Assembly (NCBI GenBank): GCA_009746045.1
Contig: RPFO01000912.1
Coordinates: forward strand, 1-64,000
Length of the DNA stretch: 64,000 bases
Source of the DNA: Mesostigma viride
Lineage: Eukaryota; Streptophyta; Mesostigmatophyceae; Mesostigmatales; Mesostigmataceae
Reading direction: 5' to 3'
The position numbers and the translations under genes were made by a program. A model generated the notes under the pieces. The model was given only the letters and a program-made list of their open reading frames with translations, did not search any database and was not told the DNA's origin. Below are positions 28,790-39,817 of this stretch, in pieces. Numbering within the stretch: the first letter of the stretch is position 1; each line of letters opens with the position of its first letter.

Positions 28790-29060
28790 CGATAGTCACT
28801 AGAGGGGGATATATAATCCTCATCCAGATGAGCTGTCCTCTACTGTAATGGTGGCAGACGAGGCAGTAATGTAGCGGCGATATCTTAGGAGGCTGGTTCT
28901 CACTCCTTGATATCCTGGGAGGCTATCCTGATCAGGGACAATAACCTCGGCTACCTGCGGACTTCGATCTACCTTGCATTCTAGCAATGGGCCGCAGGGC
29001 CCGTCGGGATAAAAGAGGAGCATGCCCCTCAGGAAGGTGCTAATATCAGTTATCGCTGAC
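28790..29060 (-). mobile_element. Diverged SINE copy, minus (TACT-tail SINE family)
   Basis: On the minus strand it matches the SINE at 50,962-51,295: shared blocks GGGCATGCTCCTC, ACGGGCCC...GCGGCCC, GAAGTCCGCAGGT and CATTACAGTA.GAGGACAGC. It lacks the 3' tail of that family, so it is truncated or a related subfamily. Confidence 0.5.
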
Positions 29061-29450
29061 AGCAGCCCATTTCTCCTATATCTATCATGTGGGCGCGGAG
29101 TACAGATATAGTCCCCTGGAAGCCCTGCATCCTCAAGCCATTGTGTCTCATAGGTCCGGGTCGCGCCGCATCGGTGCAAGGCGCGCGCAAGTTTGCCAGT
29201 GGGTTGCGACGGGACAAGGGATTGACCCGGCCATCAGAGATCGAGGTGTCTACCTGGTTGGCCAGTCCTAAGCCCGCCCACATGCAGGGGACCACATCCG
29301 TATTCACCTGGTCTGTATGGGCAAGATGGCCGGCAAAGAAGTGGCGGCGCTGTTGGATTGTATGGCCGGGTAACAAGAGGGAGCTCGCCGTATCTAAGCT
29401 CGGCCCGGATGCGGCGCTCTTGGTAGCAGCGGCCCAGCAAGGTTAGTTAG
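29061..29450 (-). mobile_element. Decayed LINE remnant (family-2-like C-terminal region)
   Basis: On the minus strand, IQQRRHFFAGHLAHTDQVNT resembles the QRRIAFVGHLARTSQVDT segment of the other LINE copies, but it is very diverged and frameshifted. Confidence 0.4.
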
Positions 29451-30966
29451 AGGTCCCGATAAAGGAACCTTCTACCCCTAAAACACAGTAGTACGTTGTC
29501 TCACTTTTAAACAAGAAGGTGGGCAGGCCGCAAAGAACTCTCTCTGAATCATGGTGCAGGCCCGACCGGCTGTGGGTGCCATACACCCACAAAGCGGACG
29601 TAGGTTGACACAAAGCGGATGTTATGAAGGTGAGGTGTGGTCAAGACATAGGCTGAGGCGCAAGCTAATTTGGCCACAATCAGCTGGGTCATGGCCATGG
29701 CCAGCTGATATTTGATTGAGTGCCAACACGTACATAAGTGATGTCAGTTCAATTTCCGCATCCTGGCAGTTGGCTTCCTCTACGTCGGGGGAGCCCGGGG
29801 GGGCTGCCACAAATTGCTTTTGACGTAAAGGTCCACGCGTACTCTGCAGCTGCAATGGGAAATATGGCTATGAGAACACTAGGCCTGCCTTACTGAGAGA
29901 AAGCATGCGCCCATCACTCACCCAGTCATCCCCTGATTATGAAGTATGAGGCCCCATACCAGCCCTGAGCCTTCATGGCAACCTGCGTCGATGGATGCGG
30001 TGCTAATCATGCACGCTATGACTGTCATAGCATACAAGGACTGGGTCGACAAGGCTGTATCTACGACCTCTTCTCGTTTCAGGATATGGAAATGATTTCG
30101 TGCTGGCTGACGCCCACTTGGAAGTTCACCCGCTAGATGGGTTACTGCTGAATATGGGGATGAAAGTGGATGTGGTGTTGCTATTCCTTGATCGAATTGA
30201 TGAGCTCGTTAGCGGTGTTACAGCTTCAACGAGGGCACCACGACGGCAGTCAGAAAATGCGCCTGGGTTTGGACACAGCATATTGGGGACCTTTCGACAG
30301 AGAGGGACGACCAGCCTTTTCGGCAAGGGATTGTACCCAAAAGACGCACGTGTAAGAAAACTGAGTTAAGGAATAGCGATAATCGCAAAATGTCCGCAGC
30401 TGAGATGAACACCCAATTAAAGTGCCGTGGGTATAACCCATACCACTCATTTGTAGCTACATGGGGGATCGAACGCAGGGACTTTGCCACAACTGATCTA
30501 AGTTAGGGGGAATTCCGAGCTATAAGAATCCCTGCTAGCCAACCGCAAAAAGGCCTTGCGCGGCAGGCATTGTTTGTTGTCAAGCCGTCGGATTTTGCAG
30601 ATTCTATGCACAAACACCATGCAGCACGGCTAATGGGCGCAGGAGTCCACTAGGTAATGGTCGCGTTGGTTGCAGCTAAGTTGCCGCCGACGGCTCCACT
30701 TAAAACCCGCATTTCGAGGAATTTGGGGAAAACAACCTCAATTCTAGCTTCTATGAAGCTCACGTGACAGCCTACGCGTAATCAAATTAATTGAGAAAGC
30801 CTGGGCCGTGCCCATCGGTTTTCGCCGTGCGTGTTTGAAGCGTGGTGCTCAAGATGTCGTTGCGATCGATGCCAACAGTCATCCAAAAACGTAATAGATA
30901 TATATATAAATTCCCGCCAATGGGGCCGTTGCTGCTGCTAGATGTAGCGAACGTGGCAAACGTGAA
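29451..30966. other. Unassigned region; possible exon fragment of a Toc-type GTPase
   Basis: No complete gene. At 30,083-30,366 (+), after an acceptor-like CTCGTTTCAG, a frame reads NMGMKVDVVLLFLDRIDELV and later LFGKGLYPKDARVRKL. This recalls the strand/loop (I-D-V-x-L-x-V-D-R-x-D) of AIG1/Toc34-Toc159 chloroplast import GTPases followed by the F-G-K-G-x-W segment, but the middle is disrupted. It may be a gene relic. No G1 motif is visible nearby. Confidence 0.25.
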
Positions 30967-31049
30967 GTCTCCGTGATGTAGTGGTTATCATGTCTGCTTT
31001 ACATTTTAAAACACGCAGAAGGTCCCCAGTTCAAACCTGGGCGGGGACA
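30967..31049 (+). tRNA. tRNA-Val (anticodon UAC) with 10-nt intron
   Basis: All arms fold: acceptor GTCTCCG/CGGGGAC (one G-T pair), D-arm around TGATGTAGTGGTTATCATG, anticodon stem TCTGC/GCAGA, variable AGGTC, T-stem CCCAG/CTGGG with loop TTCAAAC, discriminator A (31,049). The anticodon TAC lies at 31,000-31,002. A 10-nt intron TTTTAAAACA (31,004-31,013) sits one base 3' of the anticodon, the canonical eukaryotic position (37/38). The A-box and B-box (GTTCAAACC) are intact, so it is probably expressed. Confidence 0.88.
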
Positions 31050-31198
31050 GCAATCACGTCAAATTTTGCCTTTGCAAAATCCCTTATAAACTTTTTGCGG
31101 CCAGTCGAGCCTGGAATATGCATCCTGCCCTGACCTACTGATCCGGATGTATTTCTGTTTTGTAGATTTTTCACCAAGGTTTTCACTATTTTTTAGTC

Positions 31199-33068
31199 GA
31201 GTAATGTTAAACATCAGATTCTGATTTCATCAGACGATGACAAAGGCTGGCATGACAAAGGCTGGCATGACAAAGGCTGGGCGCGGCGCTCGGGCGTAAC
31301 AGCGTTAAGGCAGGCCAGGCGCAGGCACGTAAAAACACGGGCGACGGGCCATGGGCCACGGGCCACGCGTCGGCCGTCGGCCCAGCCATTCCTGCATTTT
31401 AGGAACGTTGCCGGGCACAAAATTCAAATTCTGATGCGGCATGGCCGCGGCAGCTACCTGGCCCGGGCTGGCCGACGTTGGCATGGACGACTGTCAAGAA
31501 AGAGTTCATCTCGCTTGGGTAAGCTGCGGTTGTTTCGTCTGGGCGCTCTTCCCATTTTATTGCTAACGGGTCGATTTGCTTACCCAACGTTTTCCATCCA
31601 GGGCAGAAATGCCAGCGACTTTTCAGTCGGCCACTTCCATTTACCCACTTCGAGTCGTAACGTCATCAACGTTACCCTCTGTATTCCGGCCTGTCTCCTT
31701 CTATTTCGCAGGAACCCTTCGCTTCTGGTTGGCGTTCCTGCACTGCAGGCAGGCTGCAGTCTCTACCGCTGCATTTTTTTGTAAGTACTTCGGTTGGGAA
31801 GTTCGTCTAGCGTTTTTCCATCGACTGTCCTGCTTCCAAGCCAGGCCGCGTCTCTACACTGTGTTTCCGTCAGCAACGGGATGGAGGTCCGTTTTTTCAT
31901 GATCGGCAACCGTTTTGGTCGCGTCATTTTCAGCAACACGCAACTGCCTCTGCCTTACACGCTGCGCTTTGTCGTCCTTCCGTCGGTTCGGGAAAGCTTC
32001 TTACGTCTTTCAATTACATCATTACCGTCCAGGTAGTTTCTTACCATTTGCTTTCCGTCGGCAACGGGTCGGGAGCATATACAGTGGGTCATTACCCGCA
32101 ATGCAGCTTCCCCCCTGTTTTCCCCACAGGCTCTCCCTGTATTTCCTTGGGGAACATCTTTGGATTAGCTCCCGTGCATCAAACGTGCATCAAGAACACA
32201 TTTTTAAGGGAGACTTTGGCTGTTCGTGGGATGGGAAGCCCTACTGTGCCCATGTTTTCCACTGTTTGATCTTGGCTGCATACCCCTGGCACGTGTCACC
32301 CACCTGACTTTTGCTAGTAGTTGCTGGATTTTTTCTTCTAGCAGGTGCTGCGTGCTGGTGATTGTCATTACGGTCGCCATTGCTTGCCAGTAATTGATAG
32401 TTGCTTGATATGGTCAGCATCACGGCCAAGCCTACGCTCAGATCCTGCTTGGAATTTGTGGCGGGCGTTTTCTGTATTGGATGAACGCCAGTTTCTGTTA
32501 CGGTGTGATTGTGTATAGGAACAAGCTTGAAGCAACAGCACACGATGCATATTCATACTCATATACATGCGCTTAATGTGAACGGTGTAGCCTAGGGCGA
32601 AGGGCGTTGGTTTACACGACGACGTATTCAAAGTATAACTTCTGTAAACAAGTATCCATCTGCGTGGGTTAATTCATTTTGGCAGCCATGCATGTGCACA
32701 AGAGTACCAATTAATTATTCCTACACTAGGGGTCGATGTATTTAGCATTCACTTTGGCATTTACTGCGGCAATGCCATTACTCCGTGGCTCCCCAATGGG
32801 ACATGTTCTGTGTCTTGTTGTGTTGACAGCGTGTAATAAGTGTTGCAACGTACTAGGCAAGGGTTTAGGGTCCAAACTGTGAGGGGCAGCACATTGAAAC
32901 CAAGAATCATTTAGCACTCACAGTTAGGTGTCGCCATGATTCGGAGAACTTGTTGTGGCCTGACCACTTGAGGCAGTGAGACAAGGTTGGATGCCCTCCC
33001 AATCAGTTTCTAGGGGTTGAAGGTTGTTTTATTGCCACCCATGTGACGCAATATACGTGCGCTTGATG
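31199..33068 (+). repeat. Left TIR of the foldback element (1,870 bp)
   Basis: Mirror of 37,076-38,945. ORFs up to 130 codons exist and are identical in both arms, but none resembles a known protein, and several overlap in different frames; I do not call genes. It contains three tandem copies of GACAAAGGCTGGCAT near the terminus (31,238-31,278). Confidence 0.85.
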
Positions 33069-34300
33069 ATGGAGGGATGGATGGATGGATGGATGCATGG
33101 ATGCATGGATGCATGGATGCATGGATGCATGGATGCATGGATGCATGGATGCATGGATGCATGGATGCATGGATGCATGGATGCATGGATGCATGGATGC
33201 ATGGATGCATGGATGCATGGATGCATGGATGCATGGATGCATGGATGCATGGATGCATGGATGCATGGATGCATGGATGCATGGATGCATGGATGCATGG
33301 ATGCATGGATGCATGGATGCATGGATGCATGGATGCATGGATGCATGGATGCATGGATGCATGGATGCATGGATGCATGGATGCATGGATGCATGGATGC
33401 ATGGATGCATGGATGCATGGATGCATGGATGCATGGATGCATGGATGCATGGATGCATGGATGCATGGATGCATGGATGCATGGATGCATGGATGCATGG
33501 ATGCATGGATGCATGGATGCATGGATGCATGGATGCATGGATGCATGGATGCATGGATGCATGGATGCATGGATGCATGGATGCATGGATGCATGGATGC
33601 ATGGATGCATGGATGCATGGATGCATGGATGCATGGATGCATGGATGCATGGAGGCATGGAGGCATGGATGCATGGAGGCATGGAGGCATGGAGGCATGG
33701 AGGCATGGATGCATGGATGGAGGCATAGAGGCATGGAGGCATGGAGGCATGGAGGCATGGAGGCATGGAGGCATGGAGGCATGGAGGCATGGAGGCATGG
33801 AGGCATGGAGGCATGGAGGCATGGAGGCATGGAGGCATGGAGGCATGGAGGCATGGAGGCATGGAGGCATGGAGGCATGGAGGCATGGAGGCATGGAGGC
33901 ATGGATGTATGGAGGCATGGAGGCATGGAGGCATGGAGGCATGGAGGCATGGAGGCATGGAGGCATGGAGGCATGGAGGCATGGAGGCATGGAGGCATGG
34001 AGGCATGGATGTATGGATGCATGGATGGATGATTGGCTAACAAAGTAATTGCTTGCATGGAGGCATGGAGGCATGGAGGCATGGAGGCATGGAGGCATGG
34101 AGGCATGGAGGCATGGAGGCATGGAGGCATGGAGGCATGGAGGCATGGAGGCATGGAGGCATGGAGGCATGGATGTATGGAGGCATGGAGGCATGGAGGC
34201 ATGGAGGCATGGAGGCATGGAGGCATGGAGGCATGGAGGCATGGAGGCATGGATGTATGGATGCATGGATGGATGATTGGCTAACAAAGTAATTGCTTGC
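33069..34300. repeat. Left satellite block: (ATGCATGG)n then (AGGCATGG)n
   Basis: About 33,085-33,650 is nearly pure ATGCATGG; about 33,650-34,300 is AGGCATGG with interspersed GATGTATGG variants. A unit ending GATGATTGGCTAACAAAGTA recurs at 34,021-34,050 and 34,263-34,293, showing a 243-bp higher-order duplication. All six frames are open or nearly so; these are not genes. Confidence 0.9.
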
Positions 34301-36575
34301 GTGTCGTGCGCATGGGCATGTTAGTCCTCCTTGCCTCCCTATGAAACTAAGGGTTGAGAAAGCAGGCTTGGGCTCAGTGGCTACAATATTGTAGTGGCAT
34401 GCACACACGGGCTGTTGGGAGCCACGGGGAAGAGAATATGAGAAATCGGGTTAGCCAGCGCTTCCATTGCCAATTTTTAGCCATCCACTAAGCTGCCGTT
34501 TAGAATGGTAGGTACTTTTACACACTTTATACAGACGTCCACTTAAGCTAAATTTGGACTCATTGAGCTCTGAGACATCATGGTGGTGCCGGTGCCATTG
34601 GTGCACCTAGAGCAGGTGTAGTTTACACCCTACCCTTGCAGGAAGTAGCCCAGAATGTATTAAAGGCCATATCAAGGAGACAACCAGATGCCCCTTCTCA
34701 GGCTACGAGCCACATGTACTCCCAATGTAAACGTGTTCCTACTTAATTACTTAATTAATTAATGCCCCTTGTCAGGGATATGTGCTACATGTGCTCCCAA
34801 TGGAGATGTATTCTAATTTAATTTAATCCCTGAGAAGGGGCATATGGTTTTTAATACATTCTAGGCGACAAATTCTGCAGGAAGATTGTCAAGGCTACAC
34901 GCCCGACCCTGTGGGCAAGCCACCTCCCCCCAAGAGGAGGAGGCGTTTTGATGAGTAGTGTAGTTAGGATTTTTTCTAGACTAAATAGATTAGTGTTAGG
35001 TTAGTTCGTTTTGATGAGTAGCGTAGATAGGGTTTTCTAGACTAGATATAGCTTAGAGTTAGGTTAGCTCGATTACGTGGCTTCCTCCACTCTACCCATC
35101 CAACCTGGAATATTAAAATTAAATTATAACATGCCTCCGTTGTCATGTAGCACATATTCCTTGATGGATGGTGGAGTGGGAAGTGCCGTGTAATCTAACT
35201 AACCTAACTCTAGTCTATCTAGTCTAGAAAAATCCTAACTACCCTACTCATCAAAACGCCTCCTCTTGGGGGGAGGTGGCTTGCCCACAGGGTCGGCGTG
35301 TGAGCCTTGACAATCTTCTGCCACCGCGTCTTGTTCTGCATGGCATGCAGTCCAAAGAAGGGAGAGAGTGGACCTCGAATATGTGCTGCATGATCTCCCA
35401 ACGGAGGCATGTTATAATTTAATTTAATTTGTTTTTGTGCACACTAAAATCTGTGGCCAACTCAATTTGATCAATGCAAGCTATGGTGAGTAAATTTAAT
35501 GAAGTAATTAATTATGGCCAGTGCCTTTATCGGCAAGTCAATTTGTAATTGGATCATTTACATGCATCAGAATTTACATGCAGTTTCGGTGAGAAGACGC
35601 AAAAAGGGTGGCATCAACCGTGGGTGCATGAAAACCAGTGTGCAAAGAATAAGAGCACAACATTATGACTGATTACCCCCCACCTGCAAGTGGTAGCTAA
35701 GGATGTGTTAGAGCCCATATGCCCTCTCAGGGCTATGTGTTACTTAAGCTCCCAACGGAGATATGTTGTTAATTAATTGATTAATAAATTCAGACTTATG
35801 GCAGATGGTAAATGATTAATCATTGTTTGGACACATGCTCACGTGACACAATTGCGTGTAAATTCATGATTCAATTATTTAATGCTCCCATAAATACATA
35901 CATTCATTAATTAATGAATAGACATAAATCCATTAACCATTGCATGAAAAAGTCTTCTTGTAACCTATACAATCCTACACTAGATGCATTGCCGGCCTCG
36001 ACAACCTGGAGGCATGGCAAGTCGATATGGAATGAATGGAAGGGAGATCTCGCACAACAAGGAACAAAACTTGAGTAGTCTATGCAAACCAACATAACCA
36101 GTCAATAAAATTACCATTTACTGCACCAACATTGGTTTGCCCAAACAGGCATCTGCCTCTTGCCACACATGTAACCCCACCGGCCAAAGACATGTCTGAG
36201 TGCCAGATCCTTGCCCACCCCCCGCCCACAACATCAACTGTCTTACTAGGTGATCTCAACAAATGTCATCAAGCAAAAAAAAAAAAAATTGGTGTTCACC
36301 ATGGCGTGAGTGTCGCCCAATGGAGGATCATGGCAGGTGTTTCTTGAATCCATAATGGCCAAATCATAACATAAGTGAGGTGTCCGGATTCTCCCGATTT
36401 CTGGCCTGCGCTGGTTGTCTCCTTGATAAGTGAGGTATCACACAATATTGATATTACATCCAACAAAAAATGACAGAATGAGAAAAGCTAGAAATGATCG
36501 TGATGAGTGGTTGTCGCTAGCGATCAACTATGTGAACGTGTTCTGGGAGGAGTATGTTGCAGTCGTAAAGTATCC
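34301..36575. other. Central loop of the foldback element, filled with retroelement ends
   Basis: No gene. It contains 3' ends of other elements: a family-3 end at about 34,570-34,765; family-1 ends at about 34,790-34,840, 34,880-35,160 (+) and 35,155-35,430 (-); a family-3-like end at 35,680-35,785. Near 36,380-36,425 (-) is the recurring GACAACCAGCGCAGGCCAGA motif. An A14 tract lies near 36,275. Confidence 0.5.
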
Positions 36576-37075
36576 ATCCATGCCTCCATGCCTCCATGCC
36601 TCCATGCCTCCATGCCTCCATGCCTCCATGCCTCCATGCCTCCATGCCTCCATGCCTCCATGCCTCCATGCCTCCATGCCTCCATGCCTCCATCCATGCA
36701 TCCATCCATCCATGCATCCATCCATCCATGCATCCATGCATCCATGCATCCATGCATCCATGCATCCATGCATCCATGCATCCATGCATCCATGCATCCA
36801 TGCATCCATGCATCCATGCATCCATGCATCCATGCATCCATGCATCCATGCATCCATGCATCCATGCATCCATGCATCCATGCATCCATGCATCCATGCA
36901 TCCATGCATCCATGCATCCATGCATCCATCCCTCCCTCCCTCCCTCCCTCCCTCCCTCCCTCCCTCCCTCCCTCCCTCCCTCCCTCCTCCCTCCTCCCTC
37001 CCTCCCTCCCTCCCTCCCTCCCTCCCTCCTCCCTCCCTCCCTCCCTCCCTCCCTCCCTCCATCCATCCATTCACT
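36576..37075. repeat. Right satellite block: (CCTCCATG)n, (CATCCATG)n, (CCTC)n
   Basis: About 36,580-36,695 (CCTCCATG)n, 36,720-36,925 (CATCCATG)n, 36,927-37,058 (CCTC)n with CCTCCTC slips. It is the inverted counterpart of the left block but shorter and with an added CCTC tetranucleotide expansion next to the TIR. Confidence 0.9.
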
Positions 37076-38945
37076 CATCAAGCGCACGTATATTGCGTCA
37101 CATGGGTGGCAATAAAACAACCTTCAACCCCTAGAAACTGATTGGGAGGGCATCCAACCTTGTCTCACTGCCTCAAGTGGTCAGGCCACAACAAGTTCTC
37201 CGAATCATGGCGACACCTAACTGTGAGTGCTAAATGATTCTTGGTTTCAATGTGCTGCCCCTCACAGTTTGGACCCTAAACCCTTGCCTAGTACGTTGCA
37301 ACACTTATTACACGCTGTCAACACAACAAGACACAGAACATGTCCCATTGGGGAGCCACGGAGTAATGGCATTGCCGCAGTAAATGCCAAAGTGAATGCT
37401 AAATACATCGACCCCTAGTGTAGGAATAATTAATTGGTACTCTTGTGCACATGCATGGCTGCCAAAATGAATTAACCCACGCAGATGGATACTTGTTTAC
37501 AGAAGTTATACTTTGAATACGTCGTCGTGTAAACCAACGCCCTTCGCCCTAGGCTACACCGTTCACATTAAGCGCATGTATATGAGTATGAATATGCATC
37601 GTGTGCTGTTGCTTCAAGCTTGTTCCTATACACAATCACACCGTAACAGAAACTGGCGTTCATCCAATACAGAAAACGCCCGCCACAAATTCCAAGCAGG
37701 ATCTGAGCGTAGGCTTGGCCGTGATGCTGACCATATCAAGCAACTATCAATTACTGGCAAGCAATGGCGACCGTAATGACAATCACCAGCACGCAGCACC
37801 TGCTAGAAGAAAAAATCCAGCAACTACTAGCAAAAGTCAGGTGGGTGACACGTGCCAGGGGTATGCAGCCAAGATCAAACAGTGGAAAACATGGGCACAG
37901 TAGGGCTTCCCATCCCACGAACAGCCAAAGTCTCCCTTAAAAATGTGTTCTTGATGCACGTTTGATGCACGGGAGCTAATCCAAAGATGTTCCCCAAGGA
38001 AATACAGGGAGAGCCTGTGGGGAAAACAGGGGGGAAGCTGCATTGCGGGTAATGACCCACTGTATATGCTCCCGACCCGTTGCCGACGGAAAGCAAATGG
38101 TAAGAAACTACCTGGACGGTAATGATGTAATTGAAAGACGTAAGAAGCTTTCCCGAACCGACGGAAGGACGACAAAGCGCAGCGTGTAAGGCAGAGGCAG
38201 TTGCGTGTTGCTGAAAATGACGCGACCAAAACGGTTGCCGATCATGAAAAAACGGACCTCCATCCCGTTGCTGACGGAAACACAGTGTAGAGACGCGGCC
38301 TGGCTTGGAAGCAGGACAGTCGATGGAAAAACGCTAGACGAACTTCCCAACCGAAGTACTTACAAAAAAATGCAGCGGTAGAGACTGCAGCCTGCCTGCA
38401 GTGCAGGAACGCCAACCAGAAGCGAAGGGTTCCTGCGAAATAGAAGGAGACAGGCCGGAATACAGAGGGTAACGTTGATGACGTTACGACTCGAAGTGGG
38501 TAAATGGAAGTGGCCGACTGAAAAGTCGCTGGCATTTCTGCCCTGGATGGAAAACGTTGGGTAAGCAAATCGACCCGTTAGCAATAAAATGGGAAGAGCG
38601 CCCAGACGAAACAACCGCAGCTTACCCAAGCGAGATGAACTCTTTCTTGACAGTCGTCCATGCCAACGTCGGCCAGCCCGGGCCAGGTAGCTGCCGCGGC
38701 CATGCCGCATCAGAATTTGAATTTTGTGCCCGGCAACGTTCCTAAAATGCAGGAATGGCTGGGCCGACGGCCGACGCGTGGCCCGTGGCCCATGGCCCGT
38801 CGCCCGTGTTTTTACGTGCCTGCGCCTGGCCTGCCTTAACGCTGTTACGCCCGAGCGCCGCGCCCAGCCTTTGTCATGCCAGCCTTTGTCATGCCAGCCT
38901 TTGTCATCGTCTGATGAAATCAGAATCTGATGTTTAACATTACTC
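37076..38945 (-). repeat. Right TIR of the foldback element (1,870 bp)
   Basis: Inverted copy of 31,199-33,068, without length change. Identical translated ORFs in both arms show near-identity. Confidence 0.85.
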
Positions 38946-38955
38946 TTTTTTAGTC

Positions 38956-39817
38956 CGCGTCCGGCCTGGGTGCTCTGTCCAATCAGCGCACATCTCTAGA
39001 ATAACGGGTCTCCGGATGTGCTACTGTACAGCACGTTACCAAGGGATCCAAACTGCAACAACCTCCAAATGTGTTATAAGTTGGCGGTACTACTGTAGCG
39101 GCGTGGGATTCAACTCAATAACTAAATAACTGTAACGATATCTTACAAGCGATCCACGTTGTGATCTCCCCGTCGCGGTCAACGCGTTGATCGCGTAGTG
39201 AACACCTGTGAACACACCGCTTTCTGAATTCTGAGCTCACAGCCACAACAGCTGGTATATCCGCTGACAGCTGAAAAAGCGATGTTTGCCGCTGACGCCT
39301 GACAGCCATGCTTACCGCAAACTTGGAAGTGAGTTTCGCAAGCACCGACCACCAGCCTTGCACGGGGACAGATATTGTCAATAACGCTGACGGATATTGT
39401 TGAAGGACGCGGGCGGATGGAAATAGATTTGACGTTCAGGGCTTTGCGTTTGCTGGTTTTGGGTTCCCGAAATTGCCGCTCAGGCTATAGTAGCTTTCCA
39501 CGTGGCCACAAACTTGGCGGTTGCGGCAGTACTTCAGCTGCTCAGGCGCGCCGCAATCCCAGTCTGCTTGCGTTTCCCGTGCGAATCTGCCCTCCTCGCG
39601 TTACCCTGGCACGGTCGCTGTCCTCAACTGCTCGTCATCGCATTCGGTCATCATGAGCCCACAATCCGGAACAAAATTTCCACGTCACTTATTGGGTACA
39701 TGAACACGCGGGAGCTGCAGCACAGCCCACACACGATTAGTGCCGCCGAGCCGGCGAGCACGCCGCGGCCTTCGGTGGGGTAAGGCGCAACTTTCTTTTT
39801 CTTTTTGGCTTTAGCCT
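38956..39817. other. Upstream region of the winged-helix gene
   Basis: No gene proven. Just before the ATG, the tract CTTTCTTTTTCTTTTTGGC followed by TTTAG looks like a 3' splice site at 39,815, so a 5' exon (coding or UTR) may lie in this region. Confidence 0.35.

Larger units (their letters stand above)
31199..38945. mobile_element. 7.75-kb foldback-type DNA transposon with long TIRs
   Basis: Perfectly colinear inverted arms 31,199-33,068 and 37,076-38,945 (1,870 bp each; paired coordinates always sum to 70,144) begin GAGTAATGTTAAAC. A 10-bp duplication TTTTTTAGTC lies directly outside both ends (31,189-31,198; 38,946-38,955). Inside each arm lie inverted tandem-repeat blocks (8-bp units), then a unique centre of about 2.2 kb. 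This is the architecture of foldback elements; the TSD length (9-11 bp) is as in Mutator-like transposons. No transposase is recognisable, so it would be non-autonomous. Confidence 0.85.

Noticed and set aside
31207-32631. ORFs of 60-130 codons in the foldback arms, duplicated at 37,513-38,937
   Set aside because: Identity in both arms only reflects the inverted repeat. They overlap in several frames and match no family I know.
33003-34292. Very long ORFs (up to 425 codons) of MPPCLHAS / MDAWMHGC repeats on both strands
   Set aside because: They are produced by the 8-bp satellite, open in every frame and both strands; no composition or start context of a real gene.
36430-37141. ORFs of SMHPCIHA / REGGREGG repeats
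   Set aside because: Same reason: translation of 8-bp and CCTC satellites.
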